Assembly: GCA_001913845.2 (NCBI GenBank)
Contig: MKGP02000020.1
Coordinates: 36,643 to 100,642 of the forward strand
Source: Limnothrix sp. CACIAM 69d
GTDB lineage: Bacteria; Cyanobacteriota; Cyanobacteriia; CACIAM-69d
Direction: 5' to 3'
Length of the DNA: 64,000 nt
The notes under the pieces are model-generated. The model ran no database searches and was not told the origin of the DNA. It worked only from the letters and a program-made list of their open reading frames with translations. Below, piece after piece: positions 18,862 through 27,496 of this stretch. Positions within the stretch are counted from its first letter, which is position 1. Each line of letters opens with the position of its first letter. A program made the position numbers and the translations under genes.

Positions 18862-19899
18862 TCAATGGATGGTGATGGGGCTTCCCTTTTGCTGCATCGA
18901 CAGACATGCTGCTTCGAGGATTTTGACAGCCCTTAATCCCTCTTCTCCAGCAGTTTTGGGCTTTTGCTGATGGTCTATACAGTTTAGCAAATGATCAATT
19001 TCGACATACAGAGCCTCAAATGGCTCCAGCTTCGGGGCCCACATGTCTCCAGTCCTGTAACCAACTAGCTGCTGATAGCGGTCAGCAGTACTAGAGTTTT
19101 CACTAACTGTAATACCCCGATCATACACCTTGATCTTTTCGCTTGGCTCTAGATCATTATAGATAATAGTCTTGTCACTTCCTCCCAGAATAGTTTGTCG
19201 TATCTTGACTGGAGCAAGCCAGCTTACGTGTATATGCGCAATGGTAGTGCCCGAGAAAAACAAGGTCATGTAGGCGGATGTTTCAGGACTACCTTTGATA
19301 TGAGCCACCCCAGTTGCGGATACAGCCAATGGCTTATCTGGTAGAATTGTATTTATGATGGCCAAGTCATGAACAGCTAGATCCCACAAAACATTGACAT
19401 CAGGCTGAATGATACCTAGGTTAACTCGAACCGAATCATAGTAGTACAAGCTCCCTAAATGGCCATCAGCAACCAACTCGCTCATTTTAACAACGGCGCT
19501 TGTATACGCAAACGTATGATCCACCATCAAGATCAGATTTCGTTTGTCAGCCTCTTCGATTAGATGTAATACTTGCTGGCTAGTATTTGCAATTGGCTTT
19601 TCAACTAAAACGTGTTTGTTTGCTAGTAAGGCTTGTAAAGCCAACTCATAGTGAGTAGACACAGGTGTCGCGATTGCAACTACATCAATCTCAGGTGATT
19701 TCAAAATGTCTCTGTAGTTGAGGGTGGTTTTGATATTAGGGTAGTAGTCCACCACAGACATTAAACGTTTAGGATTCAGGTCGCTGACCGCAATCACCTT
19801 AGACTGTGGATGGTTGTGGAAGTTACGAACTAAATTGGGGCCCCAATAGCCATATCCAATAACTCCAACTCCAATTTGACCTACTGAATCTTTAGGCAT
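18862..19899 (-). CDS. Gfo/Idh/MocA oxidoreductase (WlbA/WbpB-like nucleotide-sugar 3-dehydrogenase)
   Basis: 345 residues. The N-terminal Rossmann fold has GVGVIGYGYWGPNLVRNF; then VDVVAIATPVSTHYELALQ (with I for the first V), VLVEKPIA (the conserved EKP), MVDHTFAYTSAV and the catalytic-region VLWDLAVHDLAI. Strongly like UDP-N-acetylglucosaminuronate 3-dehydrogenases. It would oxidise C3 of the nucleotide sugar with bound NAD, feeding the aminotransferase 30 nt downstream. The acetyltransferase gene ends 8 nt upstream, so the three are one transcription unit. The UDP-GlcNAc 6-dehydrogenase that makes the uronic substrate is not in the window. Confidence 0.87.
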   Translation of the reverse strand: MPKDSVGQIGVGVIGYGYWGPNLVRNFHNHPQSKVIAVSDLNPKRLMSVVDYYPNIKTTLNYRDILKSPEIDVVAIATPVSTHYELALQALLANKHVLVEKPIANTSQQVLHLIEEADKRNLILMVDHTFAYTSAVVKMSELVADGHLGSLYYYDSVRVNLGIIQPDVNVLWDLAVHDLAIINTILPDKPLAVSATGVAHIKGSPETSAYMTLFFSGTTIAHIHVSWLAPVKIRQTILGGSDKTIIYNDLEPSEKIKVYDRGITVSENSSTADRYQQLVGYRTGDMWAPKLEPFEALYVEIDHLLNCIDHQQKPKTAGEEGLRAVKILEAACLSMQQKGSPITIH

Positions 19900-19907
19900 C
19901 TTTAAAT

Positions 19908-20387
19908 TTAAACTCCCTTTTCTCTAACATCCCCGATGACCACAGATGGCACCCCTGCGACAATGGCATAAGGTGGAACATCTCTGATCACAACAGACCC
20001 TGCACCAACAATTGCATGCTCCCCTATTACCGCTCCACATCGAATAGTCGCGTTACTACCAATAGAAGCTCCATGCTTAACGATTGTTTCAACAAGATTC
20101 CAATCTTCATCCGTTTTGAGACTTCCATTGACCGTAGCGCGGGGGTATAGGTCGTTAGTAAACATGACTCCATGTCCTATCAGTACCTCATCTTCAATAA
20201 TTACGCCTTCACATATAAAGGAGTGAGAGGATATCTTGCAGCATCGACCAATCTTGACTCCTTTTTGTATCTCAACAAAAGCTCCTATTTTTGTCTCCGA
20301 TCCGACTATACATCCGTAAAGATTGACCAAATTTGGATGGTATATTAGTACGCCGGTATTCAAGATTACGTCTGATGCCACGGGCAT
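19908..20387 (-). CDS. WlbB/WbpD-like hexapeptide N-acetyltransferase
   Basis: 159 residues, nearly all left-handed beta-helix: IGAFVEIQKGVKIGRCCKIS, ISSHSFICEGVIIEDEVLIG, then GHGVMFTNDLYPRA, a signature of WbpD/WlbB 3-N-acetyltransferases, and IGSNATIRCGAVIGEHAIVG. It would acetylate the 3-amino group made by the DegT enzyme, giving a 2,3-diacetamido uronic acid type sugar. It is the first gene of the tight trio; 470 nt of non-coding sequence lie upstream of it. AT-rich, no HIP1. Confidence 0.86.
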   Translation of the reverse strand: MPVASDVILNTGVLIYHPNLVNLYGCIVGSETKIGAFVEIQKGVKIGRCCKISSHSFICEGVIIEDEVLIGHGVMFTNDLYPRATVNGSLKTDEDWNLVETIVKHGASIGSNATIRCGAVIGEHAIVGAGSVVIRDVPPYAIVAGVPSVVIGDVREKGV

Positions 20388-20857
20388 GATGAAAGACCTT
20401 TAGACACTAGATAGTAGTTCTAAAATATTAGCAGAATTTCGCATGAAAGTGTTAAGAACTAAACGAGCAAGAGCTAAATTGTGGATTGAGCCTATAGCGA
20501 AGCAAGACGGGATAGATCTTGGATACAAAAATTGTACGGCGCGCGGAAATAGGCTGTCCAAAATTGCACTGTCAGATATTTTGTCGTTAGGCAACCCCTG
20601 TGAAGTGACGATTCTGTAGCGCAAGACCGTTTACCTAGAAGCGCATACAGCCCTTACCTCGCTTACTAAGCACAGTAGCCTGTTAAGATGGACATTGCCC
20701 ACTGAATCATTGCTTCATGGCATCTGTGATATGGTGTGCCAATTGTTTTAGGTAAAGGCTGTGTTGCCACTAAAAAAACGGTAAGCAGCACTATTCCTCA
20801 TTGTATTAATTTCACGGTATTAATTTCACGTGAGACAAGAAGCCTGTATGACTAGGT
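20388..20857. other. 470-nt gap upstream of the amino-sugar gene set
   Basis: No gene I can support. A 74-codon minus frame (20400-20624) has no recognisable features. A perfect 14-bp tandem duplication (GTATTAATTTCACG) occupies 20803-20816 and 20817-20830, 28 nt past the stop of the GT61 gene. The promoter of the eight-gene run 20387 to 9592 is probably here, but I see no unambiguous -35/-10 pair. Confidence 0.5.
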
Positions 20858-22768
20858 TTACCCATGGACACCGTGAGGCAGTTCCACAGACATTGCAGCC
20901 AATGAGGTCAAAAGATCACCAATGTCTACCACGATATCTTCTAGATCATTAAAAGGATAAGTACCGCCACTGGCTAAGTAGTCAGATACTGAGCGACCAA
21001 TCAAGTATTGATATACAAGGCCACGTTGATTAGCCAATGCCCAGTAATACTGTTGTCTGTACCTATGGGGGAAAATTTCTAAAACTTTCGTGCCTGGTTG
21101 GCAGAATACCAGATTTGTTAGCCCAGCACCATGGGGGGCAACTACAACTTCTGCGCCAGCAAGCAGATTGGCTTGCTGACATATTGACAACTCACCAAGT
21201 GAAATGCTAGCAAATCCGAGATTCTTCAAAGATTCTTGTACCTGTTCATCATTTAAAACTCTTCTGTATCGGGCTTCTGAGCGACTCAAATATAGATACT
21301 TGGGTAGGCTGTCTTTGATCTCTTCCGGGTCTTCGTTTCTTAAGAAGAGAGATCTGATCAAGGTACACGTCGCCTTGTCAAACACTGGCCAGTGTTTTAG
21401 TGGTGATGGTACTATTAATCGATCTGCTTGTAGATGAGTCCCTGTTGAATTTTGAATAATTTTTGACTCTGGAATTCTCAATGCAGAAATTGTTTCAGCC
21501 TGAAAGTTAGACTGTATAGGATCAAGAAGAAAAGCATCAAAGCTATCCCAACCTGAACCAAATTGATTTAGTAGGCCTGCTCGGGCTACAAACTCAAACA
21601 TCCAATGGCAGTAATTATTGGAGTAGCGAATTGATAAGACTGCTAGTGTGCCAGCAAATTTCTGTTTTTCTGGCAGGTAATTAGAGGACGCAACCAATCC
21701 TGAATTGCCATAAGAAAGGTCTTCAATCAATTCTTGTGATGAGGACAGAACTGCAGTCGTGCTTGGATCAGACCAAACAGTTCCCTGATCTACGAAAGCA
21801 ATTCCTTGGGCACCATACTCCCAAACCCCGCCAACCATTGAATGAAAGTATTGAGGCTTGATGCTTTGCGCTGGAGGCGCATAAATCTTTTGCTGATTTG
21901 AGCAAGTGTGGAAAACAACATTCTGTGGTTGCTTTTCAAGAAATGTCAGTGCGATTTTTTTTGCATCGACAGCAAATTCAAATATTACATGAAGCGGTAT
22001 CATACCCACAGAGCAACTGGCCGCATCTTCATCTCTGCCAAGCTGTTCAAGAGCTGTTCGAAGAAAATCAAATAATCCTGGCAAGCTGGGCTGATGCTGT
22101 AAGCAGAATATTGCTAGGCTGATGGCATGACTATAGTCTTTTTGATCGATAAATTTATTAATTGCTGCGTAGCAAATATTGGCTGCACTTAGGTGGTGAG
22201 GACTCCGTCGAATAGTTTCTAGGGCATAGCTTAAGGATAGTTCGGTATAGCCCTTTTTGCATAAATCAAGAAGATCATAAGAAATCAGAGGGCAATTCCA
22301 AGAGATTTTGAGAGCTTTTGTATGATGCTGAATTGATTTAGTGAAATCTCCTTGGCTGTATAATAAGTTCCCCAAACCCCAGTGCGCAGGAGTATAATCT
22401 GCTCGTTTCTCCAACGCTTGATGATATGCTTCAATAGCCTGATCTAAAAAACCTAGCTCATGATAAAAAGTTGCAAGCAAGTAGTAATTGTCTCCATTTT
22501 GAGGATCTAAAAAGATTGCTTTTTTATATGAAGACTCCGCCAGCTCAGGATGAGACCCCCATACTTGGTATGAAAGCCCTAAAAGCTGATAGGCTTTCGG
22601 CAATTGAGGATATAAATTTATAGCCTGCCTACAAAACTCTACTGCTTCGGACGGGCAACCCTTATCCAAAAAAATCTGGGCCAGCTTTAGACAATCTTCT
22701 ATTGACAAGGAATTATAGAAAAAAAAGTTTCGGGGTAAAGTTGTCTCCATATGTTGATTATTCACCAA
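20858..22768 (-). CDS. TPR protein with GT61 (DUF563) glycosyltransferase domain, second copy
   Basis: 636 residues. TPR repeats fill about residues 18-250 (QAIEAYHQALEKRADYTPAH is typical). The GT61 domain follows: NNYCHWMFEFVARAGLL, YLYLSRSEARYRRVLNDEQV and VVVAPHGAGLTNLVFCQPG. Same layout as the 582-residue protein at 3799-5547, with closely matching motifs, but this copy is AT-rich and lacks HIP1 sites. An alternative start is the ATG at 22750 (METTLPRNFF). It is the most upstream gene of the minus-strand glycan locus and lies about 350 nt from the divergent ldpA. Substrate unknown. Confidence 0.87.
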   Translation of the reverse strand: MVNNQHMETTLPRNFFFYNSLSIEDCLKLAQIFLDKGCPSEAVEFCRQAINLYPQLPKAYQLLGLSYQVWGSHPELAESSYKKAIFLDPQNGDNYYLLATFYHELGFLDQAIEAYHQALEKRADYTPAHWGLGNLLYSQGDFTKSIQHHTKALKISWNCPLISYDLLDLCKKGYTELSLSYALETIRRSPHHLSAANICYAAINKFIDQKDYSHAISLAIFCLQHQPSLPGLFDFLRTALEQLGRDEDAASCSVGMIPLHVIFEFAVDAKKIALTFLEKQPQNVVFHTCSNQQKIYAPPAQSIKPQYFHSMVGGVWEYGAQGIAFVDQGTVWSDPSTTAVLSSSQELIEDLSYGNSGLVASSNYLPEKQKFAGTLAVLSIRYSNNYCHWMFEFVARAGLLNQFGSGWDSFDAFLLDPIQSNFQAETISALRIPESKIIQNSTGTHLQADRLIVPSPLKHWPVFDKATCTLIRSLFLRNEDPEEIKDSLPKYLYLSRSEARYRRVLNDEQVQESLKNLGFASISLGELSICQQANLLAGAEVVVAPHGAGLTNLVFCQPGTKVLEIFPHRYRQQYYWALANQRGLVYQYLIGRSVSDYLASGGTYPFNDLEDIVVDIGDLLTSLAAMSVELPHGVHG

Positions 22769-23120
22769 TTTTGAAAGATTAAAGTTTGCAACAGTTCAGG
22801 TCTCTTTACGGTTCGATTTTTTAAAATCGGAAGCTATTGAAACTCATAGCCTATATTACTAATTCATTTGTGTGCTAGCAACTTATTTTAACAAGAAGCA
22901 TTTTGTACTTGTATAGAAAGGATTTTAGTTTACTTTAGTAGTAGCTATAAAGTGTCAATAACTGAACTGACGGGGTACGAAGTCAGCAGTAATTGTACAG
23001 TGATGAGGTATCTCTATACTGCTTCACCACTGACTTTTTCTGCATTTGAGTGGGAGATAGATCAAGTTTAGGCGGTTATCAGTGATCGCAAAGTTGGCGG
23101 GGGGGGCGTAGCATGGAAGG
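22769..23120. other. Divergent intergenic region, GT61 / ldpA
   Basis: 352 nt between divergent genes. AT-rich on the left, shifting to GC-rich near ldpA; the composition and HIP1 break of the glycan island lies in or just right of this gap. A small inverted repeat (CGATTTT, 2-nt loop, AAAATCG) sits at 22814-22829. No gene, tRNA or integrase trace seen. Promoters for both flanking genes are expected here. Confidence 0.5.
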
Positions 23121-24185
23121 GTGAGTGTTTTTCCTTCGCCGCTGGTTTCATTGCAGTCGGGGTGCTGGTTCAAGCTGATTTGTGGCGCGAGTTTCCAGCA
23201 TTTGCCGGCCATCCGGACTCTGGCCCTGGTCTATGGGCTAGCGGGGGCTGACTGTGTGGATGTGGCTGCGGATCCGGCGGTGATTGCGGCAGCACGATCG
23301 AGCTTGGAAGTTGTCCGGTCTCGATCGGGTCGATCGCCCTGGCTAATGGTCAGCCTGAACGACGGTGAAGACCCCCACTTTCGCAAAGCCCAGTTTAACC
23401 CAACTCAGTGCCCTAGTGATTGTTCTCGGCCCTGCGAGCGGGTTTGTCCGACGGGGGCGATCGACCTGGGCGGCGTAACTGAAAGCCTTTGCTATGGTTG
23501 CGGCCGCTGTTTAAATATTTGCCCGCTGGATTTGATTGGGGCGCGATCGTATGTGTCCACCCCCAGTGCGATCGCCTCGGTAGTGTTGCCCCTGGGCGTG
23601 GAGGCGATCGAGATCCATACGGTCTCGGGTCGCTATGATGATTTTGCGCGGCTGTGGCGATCGGTGGAACCCCACCTCGATCGGTTGCAGTTGGTGGCGG
23701 TCAGTTGTCCCGATGGCCCGGATTTGGCAGATTACTTGCGATCACTCTACGACCTGATGGCTCCCGGCTTGCGAGCGGCCGGTTGCGCCCTGATTTGGCA
23801 AACGGACGGGCGGCCCATGAGTGGCGACATTGGCGCAGGGGCAACGCGAGCGGCGATTGCCCTGGGTCAGAAGGTTTTGCAATTGGGCTTACCCGGCTTT
23901 GTGCAGTTAGCCGGGGGCACGAACGATCGCACCGTGCCCAAGCTGCGAGATTTAGATCTGTTGGGGCCCGATCGCTTGGCTGGTGTGGCCTATGGCAGCT
24001 ATGCCCGATCGCGCCTGAAACCCGTGACCGATCGGCTAGAGGCCCTGGAACTGGCAGCGGGCCAAGCCGTGCCGATCGAAACCCAACCGGAATTACTGGC
24101 CGAGGCACTGACCTTGGCGAAACCATTGTTTGCTCCGCTCAAAGCTCCCCATGCTCCCATTCCGCTGGCAGCGTTGCCGCCTTAG
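23121..24185 (+). CDS. ldpA: LdpA-type Fe-S protein (light-dependent period, circadian input)
   Basis: 354 residues from a GTG start (MSVFPSPLVSLQSGCWFKLI). The N-terminal segment FKLICGASFQHLPAIRTLAL and AGADCVDVAADP is characteristic. Two [4Fe-4S] motifs are visible: CPSDCSRPCERVCP (about residue 91) and CYGCGRCLNICP (about residue 119). In Synechococcus elongatus LdpA is a redox-active Fe-S protein that tunes clock period to light and copurifies with clock proteins. The C-terminal half is the cyanobacterial LdpA domain. GC-rich. About 75 nt upstream of the R3H ATPase gene, possibly in one operon. Confidence 0.88.
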   Translation: MSVFPSPLVSLQSGCWFKLICGASFQHLPAIRTLALVYGLAGADCVDVAADPAVIAAARSSLEVVRSRSGRSPWLMVSLNDGEDPHFRKAQFNPTQCPSDCSRPCERVCPTGAIDLGGVTESLCYGCGRCLNICPLDLIGARSYVSTPSAIASVVLPLGVEAIEIHTVSGRYDDFARLWRSVEPHLDRLQLVAVSCPDGPDLADYLRSLYDLMAPGLRAAGCALIWQTDGRPMSGDIGAGATRAAIALGQKVLQLGLPGFVQLAGGTNDRTVPKLRDLDLLGPDRLAGVAYGSYARSRLKPVTDRLEALELAAGQAVPIETQPELLAEALTLAKPLFAPLKAPHAPIPLAALPP

Positions 24186-24259
24186 CCTGTGGCTAGGTTT
24201 GTAGCGTTGCCTTGCTCCGAGTCCAACTTGCCGCGCCCTCTTGCTGTTAATTAGCTCTT

Positions 24260-26143
24260 ATGGTGATGTTTCCCGATACTGGCGATCGTCCCGTGACTTT
24301 GCAAACCGCCCAACAAGTTAAGGAAGGAACTGACTTGGCAGCAATGGCTGATTCCGCTGGCGCACCGGCTGCGGGCCAAGAGGCGATCGATCTGGGTCGC
24401 ACCCGCAGCACCGATGACCTGAGCCAACTCCTGGGCATTTTGCCGCCCCACCTGCGGAAAGTTTTAGAAAATCATACGGATTTAAATCAGTTGGTGGAGG
24501 TGGTGATGGACTTTGGGCGGTTGCCCGAGGCCCGCTTCCCCGGTGCGAGGACTGAAAATTTGAGCGATAACCCCGTCACCCGCGATGACTTGGACTATGC
24601 GGTGGCGCGGGTCGGTCACTTTGGCGGCGACAACCGGGCGGGCATCGAACAAACCCTGCACCGAATCAGCGCCATCCGCAACCGTCGGGGTGACGTGATC
24701 GGCCTCACCTGTCGCGTTGGGCGGGCCGTATTCGGGACGATCGCCACGATTCGCGATTTGGTGGAAAGTGGCAAGTCGATTTTGATGTTGGGGCGGCCCG
24801 GCGTGGGCAAAACCACGGCCCTGCGGGAAATTGCCCGCGTGTTGGCCGATGAGTTGCAAAAGCGCGTGGTGATTATCGACACCTCCAACGAAATTGCGGG
24901 CGATGGGGATGTGCCCCACCCGGCGATCGGGCGGGCCCGGCGGATGCAGGTGGCTGAACCGGAATTGCAGCACAAGGTGATGATCGAGGCGGTGGAAAAC
25001 CACATGCCGCAGGTGATCGTAATTGACGAAATCGGCACGGAGCTAGAAGCCCTGGCGGCCCGGACGATCGCCGAACGCGGGGTGCAACTGGTGGGCACGG
25101 CCCACGGCAACCAGTTGGCGAACTTGATCAAAAACCCGACCCTCTCGGATTTGGTCGGCGGCATCCAGTCCGTGACCTTGGGCGATGAAGAGGCCCGGCG
25201 GCGCGGCTCCCAAAAAACCGTCTTGGAGCGCAAGGCCCCGCCGACCTTTGAGGTAGCGGTGGAAATGCAGGAGCGCAGCCGCTGGGTGGTGCATGAAGAT
25301 GTGGCCACCACGGTGGACTCCCTGTTGCGCGGGCGGATTCCCGAGCGGCAGGTACGCACGATCAGCGACACGGGTAAGGTGACGATTACCCACGAGCTGC
25401 CGGAAGCGGAAACGGCGGGCCCCGATCGCTCCCTGGCCCCGGTCGGGCGCAATGGGGGCCCCAGCAAGGGCGATCGCGGCTGGCGATCGAGTGGGCAAAT
25501 GACCCCGGTGCCGCCCAGTCGCCGGGCCGTGGTGCCCTTGGGAGCTGCCACGCCCCACGAGGAATTCGCCCAATTGCTCGATCGCACAGACTACAGCCCC
25601 CGGGCGATCGACGAAACCGACGACCTGAAGCAAAACGGCTATCTCTATGTCTATCCCTACGCCGTCAGCCGTCACCAGTTGGAGCAGGCGATTCGGTTGC
25701 TGAATTTGCCGGTGGTTTTGACCAAGGAACTGGACACGGCTGATGCGGTGCTGGCCCTGCGCACCCACTTGAAAAATCACACTAAACTGCGTCACCTGGC
25801 CAAAACTCGCCAACTGCCGATCTACATCCTGAAGTCCAACAGCACGGCCCACATTGCCCGCACCCTGCGCCGAATCCTGAAGCTGGACGACGAGGGCGGC
25901 GAAGTGGAACCGGTGGATCTGCGGTTGTTTGCGGACAATGCCAGCGATGACGAGCTGGAAGCCCTCGAAGAAGCGCGGCTGGCGGTGGAAAACATCGTGA
26001 TTCCTAAGGGGCAGCCGGTGGAGTTATTGCCGCGATCGGCCCATGTGCGCAAAATGCAGCACGAGCTAATCGAGCATTACAAGCTCACCTCCACCAGCTT
26101 TGGCGAAGAACCCAACCGCCGTCTACGGATCTTCCCGGCTTAG
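24260..26143 (+). CDS. Ycf45-like AAA ATPase with R3H nucleic-acid-binding domain
   Basis: 627 residues. SpoIIIAA/Ycf45-like ATPase core: Walker A GRPGVGKTTALREIARVL (about residue 178), Walker B QVIVIDEIGTELEA, and GTAHGNQLANLIKNP. A linker follows (about 365-440), then a second conserved region (YLYVYPYAVSRHQLEQAI). The C-terminal R3H domain is MQHELIEHYKLTSTSFGEEP. R3H binds single-stranded nucleic acid; the plastid-encoded homologue is ycf45. The function in cyanobacteria is not established. The stop codon TAG (26141-26143) coincides with the end of a MITE-like element. Confidence 0.87.
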   Translation: MVMFPDTGDRPVTLQTAQQVKEGTDLAAMADSAGAPAAGQEAIDLGRTRSTDDLSQLLGILPPHLRKVLENHTDLNQLVEVVMDFGRLPEARFPGARTENLSDNPVTRDDLDYAVARVGHFGGDNRAGIEQTLHRISAIRNRRGDVIGLTCRVGRAVFGTIATIRDLVESGKSILMLGRPGVGKTTALREIARVLADELQKRVVIIDTSNEIAGDGDVPHPAIGRARRMQVAEPELQHKVMIEAVENHMPQVIVIDEIGTELEALAARTIAERGVQLVGTAHGNQLANLIKNPTLSDLVGGIQSVTLGDEEARRRGSQKTVLERKAPPTFEVAVEMQERSRWVVHEDVATTVDSLLRGRIPERQVRTISDTGKVTITHELPEAETAGPDRSLAPVGRNGGPSKGDRGWRSSGQMTPVPPSRRAVVPLGAATPHEEFAQLLDRTDYSPRAIDETDDLKQNGYLYVYPYAVSRHQLEQAIRLLNLPVVLTKELDTADAVLALRTHLKNHTKLRHLAKTRQLPIYILKSNSTAHIARTLRRILKLDDEGGEVEPVDLRLFADNASDDELEALEEARLAVENIVIPKGQPVELLPRSAHVRKMQHELIEHYKLTSTSFGEEPNRRLRIFPA

Positions 26144-26300
26144 GACAGGCGGTCAAATCGCCCAAAACCCTGATTCCATCGTCACGCAATCACGAGGAAC
26201 CAAGGAGCAACAGGCGATCATCACAGAAGATCATCACAGACAAGGGGCTTAAGCCCCTTGTTACAGCAATTGGGGCTTGTTACAGCAATTGGGGCGAGGA
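26141..26300. repeat. Type-2 MITE-like element, rearranged copy, at the stop of the R3H gene
   Basis: The left end TAGGACAGGCGGTCAAATCG matches the type-2 terminal consensus (TAGGGTGTGTCGTCAAATCG at 60686 reading leftwards) and continues with CCCAAAACCCTGATTCC. The first TAG is the stop codon of the ATPase gene. The centre holds a perfect 22-bp palindrome at 26240-26261 (ACAAGGGGCTT plus its reverse complement). A 19-bp tandem duplication (CTTGTTACAGCAATTGGGG) follows at 26257-26294. The right end is lost or diverged. Confidence 0.6.
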
Positions 26301-26411
26301 TTGATCATCAGTCTCCTCAGCAAATGACCGTAAATCAATCACTGTTGATTAACCCCGAAAATTCAAACCGGCCTCAAAAAAACACAAAAAACCAATTCGA
26401 GTGCTTAACCT

Positions 26412-27164
26412 ATGGCTCTCTCTCGTCGTGCGCTAATTCGGCAATCCTTGGCTGCGGCTGCGGGCTTCACCCTGGCTGATTGGCTGCTGTGGGGGCAAGA
26501 TCGGGCGATCGCCGCCCCGATCGCCCAAACCACCCCGACCGTACCCGAAATTTTCAAAGTGCCGCCCTTGCCCTACGCCTACGACGCACTGCAACCGACG
26601 ATCGATCGGGAAACGATGGAGTTTCACCACGACAAGCACCACGCCGCCTATGTCAAAAACTTGAATACCGCGATCGCGCCTTACCCCGAGCTGCATCGAA
26701 AGCCGATCGAGGATCTGATCAGCAATCTCGACGCGCTGCCCGCCGACATTCGCGCCGCCGTTCGCAACAATGGCGGCGGTCACGACAACCACAGCCTATT
26801 TTGGGAAAGCATGGCCCCCAACGCGGGCGGCCAACCCACGGGGGCGATCGCCCGGGCCATTACAGACACCTTTGGCAGCTTTGAAGCCATGCAAACCGCA
26901 TTCAATCAAGCAGGAGCCAAGCGCTTTGGCAGTGGCTGGGCTTGGCTAGTGCTCGATCGCCAAGGAAAACTCACCGTCACCAGCACCGCCAACCAGGACA
27001 GCCCGCGTATGGAAGGCCAAATTCCCCTGCTCGGCAATGATGTTTGGGAACATGCCTACTACTTGAACTATCGCAACCGGCGCGATCAGTATCTCCAGCA
27101 GTGGTGGAATGTGGTGAACTGGCCGGTAATTAACCAGCGCTACGAAGCCGCTCAAGCCCCTTAA
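26412..27164 (+). CDS. sodA: Manganese superoxide dismutase with Tat-like leader
   Basis: 250 residues. The first ~35 residues form an export leader with a twin arginine ([16 protein letters not shown]) ending near AIAAPIAQ, then mature SOD. Metal ligands are visible in [25 protein letters not shown] and [18 protein letters not shown]. Gln in STANQDSP (the MnSOD second-sphere position) and Gly in NNGGGHDNH point to the Mn rather than the Fe form. It would remove superoxide in the periplasm or thylakoid lumen or at a membrane. It stands alone between repeat-filled gaps. Confidence 0.9.
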   Translation: MALSRRALIRQSLAAAAGFTLADWLLWGQDRAIAAPIAQTTPTVPEIFKVPPLPYAYDALQPTIDRETMEFHHDKHHAAYVKNLNTAIAPYPELHRKPIEDLISNLDALPADIRAAVRNNGGGHDNHSLFWESMAPNAGGQPTGAIARAITDTFGSFEAMQTAFNQAGAKRFGSGWAWLVLDRQGKLTVTSTANQDSPRMEGQIPLLGNDVWEHAYYLNYRNRRDQYLQQWWNVVNWPVINQRYEAAQAP

Positions 27165-27171
27165 ACCTCAC

Positions 27172-27291
27172 AGATCGCAGCGCATTGATTTTCCATGCCC
27201 CAGCCGTCAGGACAAGGGGCTTGAGCATCTTGCCCCCCATGATCTCGTCACGAAGGAATCAAGGTTTCAGGCAATTTGACGGCAGACCCTA
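27172..27291. repeat. Type-2 MITE-like element, partial copy abutting a full copy
   Basis: From ATTGATTTTCCATGCCCCAG to TTTGACGGCAGACCCTA it aligns with the right two thirds of the copy at 60541-60686 in the same orientation. Its right end shares the dinucleotide TA with the neighbouring element starting at 27290, so the two meet head to head. The central hairpin (ACAAGGGGCTTGAGCATCTTG) is in the opposite orientation to the rest of the unit, compared with the other copies. The left end is lost beyond the sodA stop. Confidence 0.6.
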
Positions 27292-27435
27292 GGGCATGTC
27301 GTCGTTTAGCCCGAAACCCTAGATCTGCCGTTGGCGGCTCGTGGGGGACAAGGGGCTTGAGCATCTTGTTACGACCATTAGGGCACGGAAAATCAACCGT
27401 TTCAGCCTCACCTCGAAAAATGACGACACCCCCTA
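27290..27435. repeat. Type-2 MITE-like element, full 146-bp copy
   Basis: Ends are inverted repeats: TAGGGCATGTCGTCGTTT on the left and, read from the right, TAGGGGGTGTCGTCATTT. The length is 146 bp, exactly that of the copy at 60541-60686, and the two align without gaps in opposite orientation. The centre is an imperfect palindrome (GGGACAAGGGGCTTGAGC, then ATCTTGTTAC). No coding capacity, so a non-autonomous element. TA at both ends fits TA-targeting transposases (IS630/Tc1-mariner type); that assignment is inference. Confidence 0.7.
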
Positions 27436-27496
27436 GGCCCCTTGTCCCCTGAGATTTGGCAAAGTTTCTGGGGATTTGAGGCCCCAAACTCGATGC

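Noticed and set aside
20400..20624. 74-codon minus-strand frame upstream of the acetyltransferase gene
   Set aside because: No motif, no clear ribosome site, random-looking composition. Treated as non-coding.
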